Shown here: piece after piece, positions 8,192 through 17,233 of the stretch
Layout of the letters: the number at the start of each line of letters is the position of its first letter
Position numbering within the stretch: the stretch's first letter is position 1
NCBI RefSeq assembly: GCF_002573715.1
Contig: NZ_PDHM01000016.1
Location: forward strand, 62,001-126,000
Direction of reading: 5' to 3'
DNA length: 64,000 bases
DNA from: Paenibacillus sp. EZ-K15
GTDB lineage: Bacteria > Bacillota > Bacilli > Paenibacillales > Paenibacillaceae
Notes under the pieces: generated by a model
What the model saw: the letters and a program-made list of their open reading frames with translations, nothing else
Database searches by the model: none
Told to the model about the DNA's origin: nothing
Translations under genes and position numbers: made by a program

Positions 8192-8923
8192 ATGAAGGAA
8201 CGCTCTTTTATATCTATAAAAATCATATTGGTGCTGAGTTTGTTCGTATCATTATTGAGTGGATGCGGAGCGCCGAATATCAAGGATACCTATCCGCTGG
8301 AATCCGTCAATCGAGACGGAAATGCAACGTCCTATGTGTACCGGGCAGCTGATAAAAGCGTTCCCGATGTTGCAAACGAGCTCATGGCGGCAAACACGCC
8401 GGATCAATCATCTCCTGAGGATACCGAGCGGATGTTCTTGGTGTATGGGGATGAGTATTACCATTTGCAGCAGGACCCCCAGAAGCCGACCGATACGCTG
8501 ATTGAGATCGATTCCAGGGAGTATGTTCAGCGTAATTATGATTCAAGTTTCCTGCAAGGTTACTTAACGGCAGTTCTGATCGGGAATTTATTTGATTCGA
8601 TGGGCGGCGGGGGTTACCGGGGGTATACAAGTAAAGATGTGTATAAACCGGCACAAGGTAACTATAAGAAGCCGACAAGCAAGGATAAGAAGATCGCTCC
8701 GCCGTTGACGGTAGACCGGAGCGGGAAGATTACCCGGCGCGGTCAGGATTCTGCCGGTACCGGTGGAGGCCTGTTCCGACGAAATCCGGATACAAGCGGA
8801 GACCGCGGCACGATTAAGCGCGGCGAAAGCGGCGGGGGACTGTTCGATTCGCCTAAGAAATCGTACAAGAAGCCGAAGACCCGAATCGGATCTGGAAAAA
8901 TCTCCCGAAGGGGACGAAGGTAA
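8192..8923 (+). CDS. DUF4247 lipoprotein
   Basis: The 243-residue protein starts with a lipoprotein signal peptide (hydrophobic core IKIILVLSLFVSLL, lipobox LSGC, Cys25). The middle (about 30-150) matches the DUF4247 type (YPLESVNRDG, YDSSFLQGYLTAVLIGNLFDSMGGGG). The C-terminal third is a low-complexity basic, Gly-rich tail with two repeats around GKITRRGQ and GKISRRGRR, likely contacting wall polymers. It is the last gene of the pspA operon and the only exported partner, so it may sense or protect the outer leaflet. Function is unknown. A strong terminator follows. Confidence 0.75.
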   Translation: MKERSFISIKIILVLSLFVSLLSGCGAPNIKDTYPLESVNRDGNATSYVYRAADKSVPDVANELMAANTPDQSSPEDTERMFLVYGDEYYHLQQDPQKPTDTLIEIDSREYVQRNYDSSFLQGYLTAVLIGNLFDSMGGGGYRGYTSKDVYKPAQGNYKKPTSKDKKIAPPLTVDRSGKITRRGQDSAGTGGGLFRRNPDTSGDRGTIKRGESGGGLFDSPKKSYKKPKTRIGSGKISRRGRR

Positions 8924-8935
8924 GCAAGGAGTTTC

Positions 8936-8967
8936 AAGCGCATGGTCTGGTGACCATGCGCTTTTTT
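8936..8967 (+). terminator. Terminator of the pspA operon
   Basis: AAGCGCATGGT and ACCATGCGCTT form a perfect 11-bp stem with a 6-nt loop, followed by a T run. Confidence 0.9.
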
Positions 8968-9077
8968 GTACGAGCAGAAGGGTTTCATATGAGCCGAAGG
9001 CTCGGTTTGAAGATTGCTCAGAATGTAGTACAGTAAGAATGTCAGGTTTCTTTGAGTCAGAAAGTGAGGAATGCGTT

Positions 9078-10367
9078 GTGAAGGATAATCATTCGATATC
9101 GCCTAAGAAACAAAATCATAAATTTGATCGGCGCGCTTTACAGGTTGCGGACGCGCAAGCGCTCGCCGCTTCATATGCAGGGCTTGGTCAGGAGGAGTTC
9201 ATTCGGTTGCAGGACAGTGATGGACGTGTGCTTGCCTCCGATGTCATCGCCCCTCACCCGTTTCCGGCTTTTGCACGTTCGGGCATGGACGGTTATGCTG
9301 TTCGCTCAGCGGATTTGGCGGCATGTGATCTAGGGGAAAAGGTGTGGCTAGAGGTTGTCGACCAGATCCCGTGCGGATATGTGTCTTCAATCCCGATTGA
9401 GCAAGGCAAGGCTTCCCGCATCATGACAGGCGCTCAAGTCCCGGAAGGGGCAGACGCTGTCGTTATGCTTGAAGCGACGGAGCTTCGAATGGAGGATGGC
9501 TTAACCCATGTAGGCTTCAAGCGGTCCATCGAGAAGGGGAAGAATATCACTCCCCTCGGATTCGAGCTTCAGGAAGGTGATTTGATCCTCCGCCGAGGAA
9601 CTCTCATCGGGCCTGGAGAAATTTCAGTTCTGGCCACCTTCGGCATACATCAGGTTGAAGTGTATCGTCAGCCGGTGGTAGGAATTTTCTCGACGGGCAC
9701 CGAACTACTGGACATCACCGAGCCGCTTGAACCCGGTAAAATCCGAAACAGCAATACCTATATGCTCGCATCGCAAATTCGGGAAGCCGGTGGTGTGCCG
9801 GTGATTATGGAGGCGATCCCGGATGATATCGAGCTCGCTCGCCAGAAGGTGGAGGAAGCGCTTCAGGTGTATGACATCGTGGTTACGACAGGCGGCGTTT
9901 CAGTAGGCGACTACGATATTATGGGGGAGCTGGTGACATCCGGCGGTCTGGACATGCTGTTTAATAAAGTCACGATGCGTCCCGGAAGTGTTACAACCGC
10001 GGCAGTGAAGGATGGTAAACTACTCTTCGCGCTATCGGGTAATCCAGGCGCATGTTATGTGGGATTTCTGTTGTTTGTCAGACCTGTGATCCGCAAGATG
10101 CTTGGCATGGAGCAGTTGTTCTTAACCGAATGGACGGCAGAATTGGGTTCGGATTACTCGAAAGTGAACAACTTTACCCGTTTCGTCCGGGGGAGCCTTA
10201 AGGTGTCAAACGGCAAGCTTGTAGCGACACCTGCATCCCTTGATGAATCGAGTGTCATGATCACAATCAAAGACAGTGACTGTTTAATCGTGATCCCGCC
10301 AGAGCTTCGAGGTGCAGTTAAAGGCCAAGCCGTACAGGTCCTCGTTCTGCCAGGAACCTGGACATGA
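9078..10367 (+). CDS. moeA: Molybdopterin molybdenumtransferase MoeA
   Basis: MoeA inserts molybdate into adenylylated molybdopterin to make the molybdenum cofactor. The 429-residue protein has the MoeA N-terminal domain (about 20-170, with PAFARSGMDGYAVR and SRIMTGAQVPEGADAVVMLE), the MPT-binding domain (about 190-335, with FSTGTELLD, GKIRNSNTYML, VVTTGGVSVGDYD and FALSGNPGACYVGF) and a C-terminal domain IV. The GTG at 9078 is preferred: GTGAGGA lies 7 bp upstream, and the length fits the family; the frame stays open further upstream without a good ribosome binding site. It overlaps mobB by 4 nt. No molybdate transporter or molybdoenzyme gene is nearby. Confidence 0.93.
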   Translation: MKDNHSISPKKQNHKFDRRALQVADAQALAASYAGLGQEEFIRLQDSDGRVLASDVIAPHPFPAFARSGMDGYAVRSADLAACDLGEKVWLEVVDQIPCGYVSSIPIEQGKASRIMTGAQVPEGADAVVMLEATELRMEDGLTHVGFKRSIEKGKNITPLGFELQEGDLILRRGTLIGPGEISVLATFGIHQVEVYRQPVVGIFSTGTELLDITEPLEPGKIRNSNTYMLASQIREAGGVPVIMEAIPDDIELARQKVEEALQVYDIVVTTGGVSVGDYDIMGELVTSGGLDMLFNKVTMRPGSVTTAAVKDGKLLFALSGNPGACYVGFLLFVRPVIRKMLGMEQLFLTEWTAELGSDYSKVNNFTRFVRGSLKVSNGKLVATPASLDESSVMITIKDSDCLIVIPPELRGAVKGQAVQVLVLPGTWT

Positions 10368-10867
10368 AGATTTTCCAGATCTGCGGTTATAAGAACAGCG
10401 GCAAAACCACGTTGATTGCCAGCTTGATTCCACAGTTGAAACGGCATGGCATTCGGACAGCCGTCATCAAGCATGACGGGCACGGATTCGAAATGGATCA
10501 CGAAGGGACGGACACGTACAAATTCCGTGAGGCGGGAGCCGAGGGGATCGCCATCGCTTCGCCAGGGCGTACGGCGATGCTGATGGAAACGGAGCTGGAA
10601 CTTGCGTCGTTAGTCCATCTGTACAGCGATTTTGAGCTGGTGCTTGTTGAGGGCTATAAGATGCAGCCTTATCCGAAGCTCGTACTGCTGCGAGGAACGG
10701 AGGATATTGGGCTAGTGGATCAAGTTGAAGAGATCAGGGGGATTGTGGTGCGTCCTGAAATGCTAAAGGAACCGTCAGCCCTGCATGAGATACAGCAGCG
10801 GCTAGCGGTTCCCCTATTTACTTGGAATGACACAGAGCGGATTACGTCGCTGCTGCTGTCATTATAA
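10364..10867 (+). CDS. mobB: Molybdopterin-guanine dinucleotide biosynthesis protein MobB
   Basis: The 167-residue P-loop GTPase has Walker A GYKNSGKTTL (about residue 7), the family motif VIKHDGHGFEMDHEGTDTYK, the segment AGAEGIAIASPGRTA, and ELVLVEGYKMQPYPKLVL. MobB assists MobA in attaching GMP to the molybdenum cofactor. Its ATG overlaps the moeA stop region by 4 nt (ATGA type), so the genes are coupled. The xerS gene converges on it with only 11 bp between stop codons. Confidence 0.92.
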   Translation: MKIFQICGYKNSGKTTLIASLIPQLKRHGIRTAVIKHDGHGFEMDHEGTDTYKFREAGAEGIAIASPGRTAMLMETELELASLVHLYSDFELVLVEGYKMQPYPKLVLLRGTEDIGLVDQVEEIRGIVVRPEMLKEPSALHEIQQRLAVPLFTWNDTERITSLLLSL

Positions 10868-10878
10868 AGAAGTTGTGG

Positions 10879-11961
10879 TTAATCATCGGAGCGGCGTTCA
10901 ATCGCCTCGGACATCGTTTTGTCCGTTAAGTGGGCGTACACTTCGGTTGTCTCGGTGGATGCGTGACCCAGTTGTTCTTTGGTTTTGTAAATATCATTTT
11001 GCAGATAATAGTCGGTTGCAAACGAATGCCGCAGCTTATGCACGGTTAGGGCTGGCTTGCCAAAACGCTTGGCGTATTTGATGATCATCGCCTGAATTGC
11101 CCGTTTGGTCATGCGCTGCCCTTCATTCTGGCCGTTACGCAGTGCAACGAACAGAGCCTTTTCTTTTTTCGGCACCTTGTAGTGGGCCTGCCGAAGCTGC
11201 AGGTAATATTCAAGATCGTCTTTGGCTTGCGCACGGAAGTAGACCGGGGTTTTAAAGGTTTCGTCGTTATTACCTTTACGATAGACATGGAGCATTTTAT
11301 TGTTCAGGTCGATGTCTGCCAGATTCAAATTGACCACTTCGGATACACGAAGGCCGGAATTTAATATGAGGCTGGCGATACAGGCATCTCTGACTTTATT
11401 TTGCTCATGCGCATAGAGCGCCTGTTTGTTCTGCTCCACATCCAGCCCATAACCTTCGTGAATGTAAGTAATGAAATCCTGAAGCTCTTCTTCTTCCAGT
11501 ATTTTTCCTTTTAACTTGGCAGCCGTATCTTTGGGTTTATGAATTCGCTTAATTTCCACTTTAGCCATGATGTTACGCTTGAGAAGCGGGTAAAAGTCCT
11601 CGTCCTCCGCAATCTGGCTTAAATAATGAAACAGGGAGCGCAGCGATGAGAGCTTGCGGGAAACCGTGATTCTGGAGTTGGTCCCTTCCCGGCGCGTAGT
11701 CAGATATAATCGATAACTGGTGATGCTGTCCATGCGCAGCGTCTCCAGCTCGAGCAGCGTCACCTCTCGATTAGAGGTTGCTTGGGAAAGCCCCTCCGAC
11801 CGGAGCCAATTAAAGAACGTTTCATAATCCCTTACATATTCGAGCAGGGTGGAGGGGGAGAGATCCGGGAGCTTGTAGTCGATAAATTGCTGTACGAACC
11901 AAGGCATGTCCGGCGATTTCTCATCGAGTCTTGCACGGTCGATATCTTTTTGTATATTCAT
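10879..11961 (-). CDS. xerS: Tyrosine recombinase XerS
   Basis: The 360-residue protein has an N-terminal SAM-like core-binding domain (about 15-125) and a C-terminal catalytic domain (about 150-355). The tyrosine recombinase set is complete: Arg205 (GLRVSEVV), Lys229 (YRKGNND), His308 and Arg311 (HKLRHSFATD), His333 (LGHASTE) and nucleophile Tyr342 (VYAHL). Length and layout match XerS, the single recombinase that resolves chromosome dimers in streptococci and that is also annotated in Paenibacillus beside XerC/D-type enzymes. No integrase neighbours, att sites or phage genes flank it, so a housekeeping role is likelier than a mobile element. I could not recognise a dif-like site beside it. 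Confidence 0.85.
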   Translation of the reverse strand: MNIQKDIDRARLDEKSPDMPWFVQQFIDYKLPDLSPSTLLEYVRDYETFFNWLRSEGLSQATSNREVTLLELETLRMDSITSYRLYLTTRREGTNSRITVSRKLSSLRSLFHYLSQIAEDEDFYPLLKRNIMAKVEIKRIHKPKDTAAKLKGKILEEEELQDFITYIHEGYGLDVEQNKQALYAHEQNKVRDACIASLILNSGLRVSEVVNLNLADIDLNNKMLHVYRKGNNDETFKTPVYFRAQAKDDLEYYLQLRQAHYKVPKKEKALFVALRNGQNEGQRMTKRAIQAMIIKYAKRFGKPALTVHKLRHSFATDYYLQNDIYKTKEQLGHASTETTEVYAHLTDKTMSEAIERRSDD

Positions 11962-12165
11962 GTTCCACCTCGAATAATTGTCTTTATTGCAATGACCTGT
12001 GTCATTAATTACTAGTGTAACATATGGAAAGTCTATCGTGCTTGCAGGTGTCAGATCACCGTGCTCACTGATCCGTTATTGTGCTTGTGTTTCACTATGA
12101 GCGGATACTATGATGAAGATATGACGCGTTAAAATGATAGATGATATGCTCAGGGAGGCGGCAGC

Positions 12166-12669
12166 ATGATTTCAGAACGAGCGGAACGCATGGGAATTGA
12201 GCTGGTTCCCAAGCGGAAACAAGCCGTTATCGTAAACTTGATGCAATTGTACCTATATGATTTTACCAAGTATCTGGATATTTCGGTAAATGATCAAGGG
12301 CTGTTTTTACCCTATCCGGATCTGGATGAGTTCTGGAAAAAGAGGGAACGGAAATACCCTTATCTGATTACGTTTGATCAACGGCCAGCCGGGTTTGCTT
12401 TGATCGAGCGGATGGATGACGCCGCAGAAGCGGACTATTACATGACGGAATTTTTTGTTATGCAAAAATATCGGCGTACGGGATTGGGGACTTGGGCGGC
12501 GACCTGGCTGTTTGATCAGTTTCAGGGACGCTGGAAGGTGACGCAAGTGAGCAGCAATATTCCGGCGCAGGCGTTTTGGCGAAAAGTCATTGAATTTTAT
12601 ACGGGCGGTCGATATGAGGAATATATTGATCCGGTTCGTCACAATCCTTCGCAATATTTTAATTCCTAG
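12166..12669 (+). CDS. GNAT family N-acetyltransferase
   Basis: The 167-residue protein has the GNAT fold: FALIERMDDA, the beta-4 segment YYMTEFFVMQKYRRTGLGTWAATWLFDQF with the acetyl-CoA loop (RRTGLGTWAA), and a C-terminal ASSNIP-like strand with AQAFWRKVIEFYTGGRYEE. The acceptor is unknown. It is preceded by GGGAGG 9 bp before the ATG. It stands alone between xerS and an SDR gene. Confidence 0.85.
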   Translation: MISERAERMGIELVPKRKQAVIVNLMQLYLYDFTKYLDISVNDQGLFLPYPDLDEFWKKRERKYPYLITFDQRPAGFALIERMDDAAEADYYMTEFFVMQKYRRTGLGTWAATWLFDQFQGRWKVTQVSSNIPAQAFWRKVIEFYTGGRYEEYIDPVRHNPSQYFNS

Positions 12670-12750
12670 TATTTTTACATGGATCGAAGGAACGTTTCAT
12701 TTCTTTGATTATAGAACTTGATTACAGATCGATGCCTAGGAGGAATTTGA

Positions 12751-13524
12751 ATGTATTTACCGAGTTTTCATCTGGAAGGGAAAAAAGCTTTTGTTACAGG
12801 GGCGGGACGTGGAATTGGACGCGCCATTGCCATAGGATTGGCAGAGGCCGGATGTGATGTCGGCTTGATGTCCCGGACCAGAAGCGATTTGGAGGAGACC
12901 GCAAATCTGATCAATGGCTTGAACCAGGGTCAGGCCTTTGTGCTGCCGGGTGATCTGACCATAAGGGAAGAGATGGAGGGAGCGATTCGAGAATTTGTAG
13001 ATCAGGCAGGACGAATCGATATACTGGTCAATAATGCCGGCATGAATATTCGTACGCCTGCGCTGGAAGTGACGGATTCCGAATGGGACTTAATTGTGCA
13101 AACCAACCTGAAGTCGGCTTTTGTGGCTTCTCAAGCGGCTGCCCGATTTATGAAAGATCAGGGAAATGGCAGAATCATTAACATCTCCTCGGTAGGCGGA
13201 CACATGGCCCTTCGCACGGGCGTTGTCTATGGAGCCACGAAGGCGGCTCTCATCCATATGACCAAGGTGCTTGCGATGGAGTGGGCGCAGTATGGAATTC
13301 AGGTCAACTCGGTCGGACCTTGGTATTTCCGGACTCCGCTGACAGAGAAGCTGCTTAGTGATGAAGCTTATATGCAGGCCATATTGGACCGGACACCGCT
13401 TAAGCGCGTGGGAAGTCTGGAAGAAGTGGTTGGACCTGTCGTTTTCCTGGCGTCCGAGGCTGCCAATTACATGACCGGGCAAACGCTGCTGGTGGATGGC
13501 GGACTTAGCATATATGGATTTTAG
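12751..13524 (+). CDS. SDR family oxidoreductase (gluconate 5-dehydrogenase-like)
   Basis: The 257-residue classical short-chain dehydrogenase has the NAD(P) motif TGAGRGIGRA (about residue 17), NNAG (about 91), catalytic Ser in IINISSVGGH, YGATK (Tyr about 157, Lys about 161) and the C-terminal GQTLLVDGG. The sequence around LEGKKAFVTG and GPWYFRTPLTEKLLSDE resembles gluconate 5-dehydrogenase and 3-oxoacyl-ACP reductase-like enzymes. Substrate is unproven. ATG follows AGGAGG. An aldo/keto reductase gene lies 127 bp downstream, which suggests but does not prove a joint role in sugar or polyol oxidation. Confidence 0.85.
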   Translation: MYLPSFHLEGKKAFVTGAGRGIGRAIAIGLAEAGCDVGLMSRTRSDLEETANLINGLNQGQAFVLPGDLTIREEMEGAIREFVDQAGRIDILVNNAGMNIRTPALEVTDSEWDLIVQTNLKSAFVASQAAARFMKDQGNGRIINISSVGGHMALRTGVVYGATKAALIHMTKVLAMEWAQYGIQVNSVGPWYFRTPLTEKLLSDEAYMQAILDRTPLKRVGSLEEVVGPVVFLASEAANYMTGQTLLVDGGLSIYGF

Positions 13525-13651
13525 CAGGGGAGTATTCTTTCTTTCAAACTGAAGAATATAGTGCAATCGAATGGTAACGAAAAAAGGGCTTTCAGGTTTA
13601 TCTATATCGGGTAATGATCAATGGGATTAACAGGGAGGAGAGTGAAGGAAG

Positions 13652-14539
13652 ATGGAACGTCGAGCATTTGGACGAACGGACATGCAGGTTAGTGTGCTGG
13701 GATTCGGTGGCGCCGAGATCGGCAAGTCGGATCAAAAGACGGTGGACCGGCTCCTGCACAGCGCCATTGATGCAGGTCTTAACATGATTGATACCGCAGA
13801 ATGTTATGGGGACAGCGAGGAATTGATTGGCAAGGCTTTGTCAGGTCGAAGAGATGATTATTACCTGTTTACCAAATGCGGCCACGCTTCCGGTCTGGAC
13901 TTTCCGGATTGGGATCCCGTAATGCTTGCGCAGAGCATTGACCGCAGCTTGAAGCGACTGCAGGTGGACCACGTCGATGTTATCCATCTTCACAGCTGCT
14001 CTGAAGAAATCTTGCGGCGGGGCGAAGTGATTGAGGTGTTGCGAAGAGCTAAGGAGCAGGGGAAAACGCGGTACATCGGCTACAGCGGCGATTCGACCGA
14101 TGCGCTCTATGCCCTGCAAACCGGCGTGTTCGACAGCTTTGAAACTTCGCTGAACATTGCTGATCAGGAGGCAATTGATCTTACGATTCCGCTAGCTATG
14201 AAGCAGGGAATAGGGATTATTGCCAAACGTCCGGTAGCTAATGTAGCCTGGAAGCATCAAACGCTGAGCGAACAAAATTATGCTTATCCTTATTGGGTCC
14301 GGTTAAACGAATTGAATTACGATTTTCTCGCGGATGTTCAGCAAGGCGTTGAAACGGCATTAAGATTCACCTTAAGCACGCCGGGCGTAGCAACCGCCAT
14401 CGTCGGTACGGCAAAACCGGACCGCTGGGAGGAAAATGCCGCATTATTGGAAAAAGGGCAATTGCCGGAGGATATTTACGAGTCGATCCGCAATCGCTGG
14501 CGAGAGGTTGCCGGTGCGGATTGGGTGGGCAAGGTATAG
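13652..14539 (+). CDS. Aldo/keto reductase
   Basis: The 295-residue protein carries the AKR tetrad: Asp (NMIDTAECYG), Tyr (same motif), Lys (FTKCGHASG) and His (DVIHLHSCS), plus the barrel end GVATAIVGTAKPD that binds NADP. The N-terminus MERRAFGRTDMQVSVLGFGG is typical. It probably reduces or oxidises sugar aldehydes or other carbonyls in the cytoplasm. GGGAGGAGAG precedes the ATG. It ends the transcription unit with a terminator 10 bp after the stop codon. Confidence 0.87.
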   Translation: MERRAFGRTDMQVSVLGFGGAEIGKSDQKTVDRLLHSAIDAGLNMIDTAECYGDSEELIGKALSGRRDDYYLFTKCGHASGLDFPDWDPVMLAQSIDRSLKRLQVDHVDVIHLHSCSEEILRRGEVIEVLRRAKEQGKTRYIGYSGDSTDALYALQTGVFDSFETSLNIADQEAIDLTIPLAMKQGIGIIAKRPVANVAWKHQTLSEQNYAYPYWVRLNELNYDFLADVQQGVETALRFTLSTPGVATAIVGTAKPDRWEENAALLEKGQLPEDIYESIRNRWREVAGADWVGKV

Positions 14540-14548
14540 GTGTATAAA

Positions 14549-14585
14549 AAAGAGCCTGTCGAGAGATCTCGATAGGCTCTTTTTT
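14549..14585 (+). terminator. Terminator of the aldo/keto reductase gene
   Basis: AGAGCCT...AGGCTCT with inner TCGAGA/TCTCGA stem, followed by TTTTTT. Confidence 0.88.
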
Positions 14586-14895
14586 GCTGTTAAAAGATTG
14601 CAAACCGTGACTGTAAATGATGATGTTATTTCAACATATGAAAAATTCATAATAGAGAAATACCCATCCATTTCCTGATCTAGCCACTGCATTATTTTCA
14701 TCTGGCTTCCTCTACACCTAGCACATTTTCCTGGTTTAAAAAGGGAGGCGTGAAGCGAAAAAAGTTGACATGGAAAAATTTCCCCCCTCAAAAGATGAAT
14801 GTCCCCCTTTGAAACCAGTAGGGCTTGGAATAAAATTCTGGTAGACAGCAAGTATTTACATAAGGTTCTGAAAAAAATACTTAGGGGGATTAGAA
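14586..14895. other. Intergenic region before the CUT1 importer; no gene seen
   Basis: The stretch holds copy 1 of the ATATGAAAAATTCATAA motif (14636-14652), a TTGACA at about 14764, and two C-rich patches before the importer gene. No regulator gene adjoins it, although CUT1 importers of this type are commonly controlled by a neighbouring two-component system or AraC protein. I see no open frame with a ribosome binding site. Confidence 0.4.
14636..14653. repeat. Short palindromic repeat, copy 1
   Basis: ATATGAAAAATTCATAAT; the core ATGAA-AAA-TTCAT is palindromic. The same 17-mer recurs at 19273-19289 and 20688-20704, each time between genes. Confidence 0.6.
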
Positions 14896-16236
14896 ATGAA
14901 AAGGACTTCCATGTTACTCATGAGTGTCATGTTGTTGCTCTCCATGTTCCTAGCAGCATGCGGTAACAGTGGCACCAACACTCCTGCTTCTGGAGGAGAT
15001 GCTCCGAAGACGGAAACGCCGCCGGCAGATGAGAAGAAGGAAGAAGCCGTTCCGGTTTCACTCCGCGTGTTCTCGACTTTCGGAGGAACTGACGCAGCTC
15101 GCGAAGCCTTCCAGGCAGCGTTGGATGAATTCACGAAGGAGCATCCGAACGTGAAGATAGACAACGACACCATGTCAGCAAATGATGACGGTTTCAGAAC
15201 GAAAGTGAACACCGACATGAACAGCGGCAACGAGCCTGACTTGTTGTTCTACTTCATCGGGGCTGACGCAGAAGGATTCGTCAATGCAGGTAAAGTTGTG
15301 CCGCTGAACGAAGTTCTCGACGCTGACGCTGAATGGAAGAACGGCTTCATTCCTGACGCGCTTGAGCTTGCCAAGCAAAAAGACGGTAACATTTACGCAG
15401 CACCATTGACCGGTTTCTATGAAGGTTTGTTCGTTAACAAAAAAATCTTCGAAGAAAATGGTCTGGAGCTTCCAACAGACTGGGCGAAATTGACCACAGC
15501 TGTGAAAACGTTGTCTGAAAAAGGCATTATTCCTTTGTCCGTACCATTTGACCAATCTCACTACCTGATTGAGCATACGATTTTGTCAGCAGCAGGTCCT
15601 GAAAGCCAAAGCAAAGGTCTACTTGATGGCATCGATCCAAACTGGGAAAAAGCGTATGCGGCTATGCAAGAATTGTATAAGCTGGGCGCATTCCCTAAAG
15701 ATGCAGCAACGATCGACCTGAGCATGTCCGGCAACTACTATAGTGAAGGCCTGGCTGCTATGACCATCGAAGGATCTTGGGCAGTTGGAGGTTGGAGCGA
15801 TGATACTCGTGACAACTCTACAGTTCTGCCATTCCCTACGGTTCCTGGTGGCGCTGGCAGCGGTAATGATATCGTAGGCGGTTTCGGTTCCGGTTTCTAC
15901 CTCTCCAAAGCCACTTATGATGATGCAGCCAAAAAAGAAGCGGCAATCGCTTTGCTGAAACACCTGACTTCCCCGGCATCTATTCAAAAAATCGCTTCAG
16001 CTAACGGTGGTACACCAGCTGCTGACGTGGAAGTGACTGGATTGCCGCAAGTAGCTCTTGACGGTTTCGCTATGGCAGCTAAAGCAGCTTCCATCGTTGC
16101 ACCGGTTGACAGTAAAGTTTCGCAAGAAACGTTCGGTAATCTTCGTGCTAACGTGCAGCCTGTAGTGGAAGGTAAGAAGACTCCTACTCAAGCTATCGAA
16201 GAAGCGAAGAAGACCGAGGATGCCAACAAAAAATAG
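14896..16236 (+). CDS. Sugar ABC transporter substrate-binding lipoprotein (CUT1)
   Basis: The 446-residue protein has a lipoprotein signal (hydrophobic LLMSVMLLLSMFLAAC, lipobox LAAC, Cys22), an acidic Pro/Glu linker and a family 1 solute-binding fold (EFTKEHPNVKID, GNEPDLLFYFIGAD, AAPLTGFYEGLFVNKKIFEENGL, MTIEGSWAVGGW). It captures an oligosaccharide at the outer membrane face for the two permeases encoded downstream. Ribosome binding site AGGGGGA. Codon choice is more biased than in neighbours (many GCT, GGT, AAC), consistent with high expression. A hairpin after the stop codon probably keeps its mRNA level above that of the permeases. Confidence 0.92.
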   Translation: MKRTSMLLMSVMLLLSMFLAACGNSGTNTPASGGDAPKTETPPADEKKEEAVPVSLRVFSTFGGTDAAREAFQAALDEFTKEHPNVKIDNDTMSANDDGFRTKVNTDMNSGNEPDLLFYFIGADAEGFVNAGKVVPLNEVLDADAEWKNGFIPDALELAKQKDGNIYAAPLTGFYEGLFVNKKIFEENGLELPTDWAKLTTAVKTLSEKGIIPLSVPFDQSHYLIEHTILSAAGPESQSKGLLDGIDPNWEKAYAAMQELYKLGAFPKDAATIDLSMSGNYYSEGLAAMTIEGSWAVGGWSDDTRDNSTVLPFPTVPGGAGSGNDIVGGFGSGFYLSKATYDDAAKKEAAIALLKHLTSPASIQKIASANGGTPAADVEVTGLPQVALDGFAMAAKAASIVAPVDSKVSQETFGNLRANVQPVVEGKKTPTQAIEEAKKTEDANKK

Positions 16237-16270
16237 TTTTCATCAGAAACGGTAGAATTAAAAGTGACGT

Positions 16271-16304
16271 TACGCCGCCCCTCTGCTTTCATTTGGGCGG
16301 CGTA
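16271..16304 (+). terminator. Hairpin between binding-protein and permease genes
   Basis: TACGCCGCCC (16271-16280) and GGGCGGCGTA (16295-16304) form a perfect 10-bp GC-rich stem without a strong T run. It fits a partial terminator or mRNA-stabilising hairpin that favours the binding protein. Confidence 0.65.
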
Positions 16305-16354
16305 GTCATTTCGGCAAGGACGATGAAGAAAAATAAACATCAAGGGTGATTAAT

Positions 16355-17212
16355 ATGAAGGGTGATCGCAAGTACATTGTGATGTTTTTATTACCCGCAG
16401 CAGCCATCATGACAATCTTTCTATATTATCCGTTCTTCAAGAGTTTGTATCTTAGCTTTTATCGAACAAGCGGCTTTTTCGACAAAAAGTTTGTGGGATG
16501 GGCTAACTATGAGAGACTCGTTACGGATAAACTGCTTGGCGCTGCAACGTTGCACACGCTGGAAATCATGCTCTATGTTATCGTGTTTCAGGTTGGGATC
16601 GCGCTTGTATTGGCCGTCCTGGTAGATAACATTTCCAAGCTCAAAGGGTTTTATCGAACTGTCTTTTTCTTCCCGGTTGTCATATCCGGTACTGCCATTT
16701 CCTTATTATTTGTATTGTTCTACAATTACAACTTCGGTTTGCTGAACAATTTGCTGGCGAATTTCAATATTGAGAAGATTTTGTGGCTGGACGCGAAGAA
16801 TGCGCTTAAGGCAGTATCGATTCCAACGGTATGGCATTATGTGGGCTTTTATTTCGTCCTGTTCTTGACCGCCATGTCCAAAATACCCGCGGATTATTAT
16901 GAGGCTGCAAAATTGGAAGGAATCACCGGGTTCAAGAAAACAACGATGCTTACAATTCCGCTCATCATGAGTGACATTAAGGTTGTTATCACCCTTGCCA
17001 TTACGGGAACGTTGAAGGTGTTCGAGTTCATCTGGGTCATTACAAGCGGCCAGAATGGAACGGAAGTACTGGGAACGTATATGTACAAAAAGGCCATGGT
17101 GGATCAGAACTTTGGTTACGGATCGGCGGTTGCTATATACATGGTGATCTTTGGTGTACTGCTTGCATTGATTGCCAACCGTTTGATGAAAAGAGACGAG
17201 ATTACATACTAA
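16355..17212 (+). CDS. Sugar ABC transporter permease (MalF/UgpA type)
   Basis: The 285-residue membrane protein has six predicted segments (first about residues 8-28, MFLLPAAAIMTIFLYYPFF) and the EAA loop YYEAAKLEGITGFKKTTMLTIP, marking a CUT1 permease. It pairs with the permease encoded 21 bp downstream. ATG at 16355 follows AAGGGTGA; GTG at 16346 is a weaker alternative. No ATPase gene is present in the cluster, as usual for systems energised by a shared MsmX-type ATPase elsewhere in the genome. Confidence 0.92.
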   Translation: MKGDRKYIVMFLLPAAAIMTIFLYYPFFKSLYLSFYRTSGFFDKKFVGWANYERLVTDKLLGAATLHTLEIMLYVIVFQVGIALVLAVLVDNISKLKGFYRTVFFFPVVISGTAISLLFVLFYNYNFGLLNNLLANFNIEKILWLDAKNALKAVSIPTVWHYVGFYFVLFLTAMSKIPADYYEAAKLEGITGFKKTTMLTIPLIMSDIKVVITLAITGTLKVFEFIWVITSGQNGTEVLGTYMYKKAMVDQNFGYGSAVAIYMVIFGVLLALIANRLMKRDEITY

Positions 17213-17233
17213 GCATTATAGGGGTGTACTGTT

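Noticed and set aside
10879..12165. xerS as part of an integrated element with att or dif site
   Set aside because: No direct repeats, tRNA, phage or cargo genes flank it, and no convincing dif-like site was found in the gaps on either side; XerS is a housekeeping recombinase.
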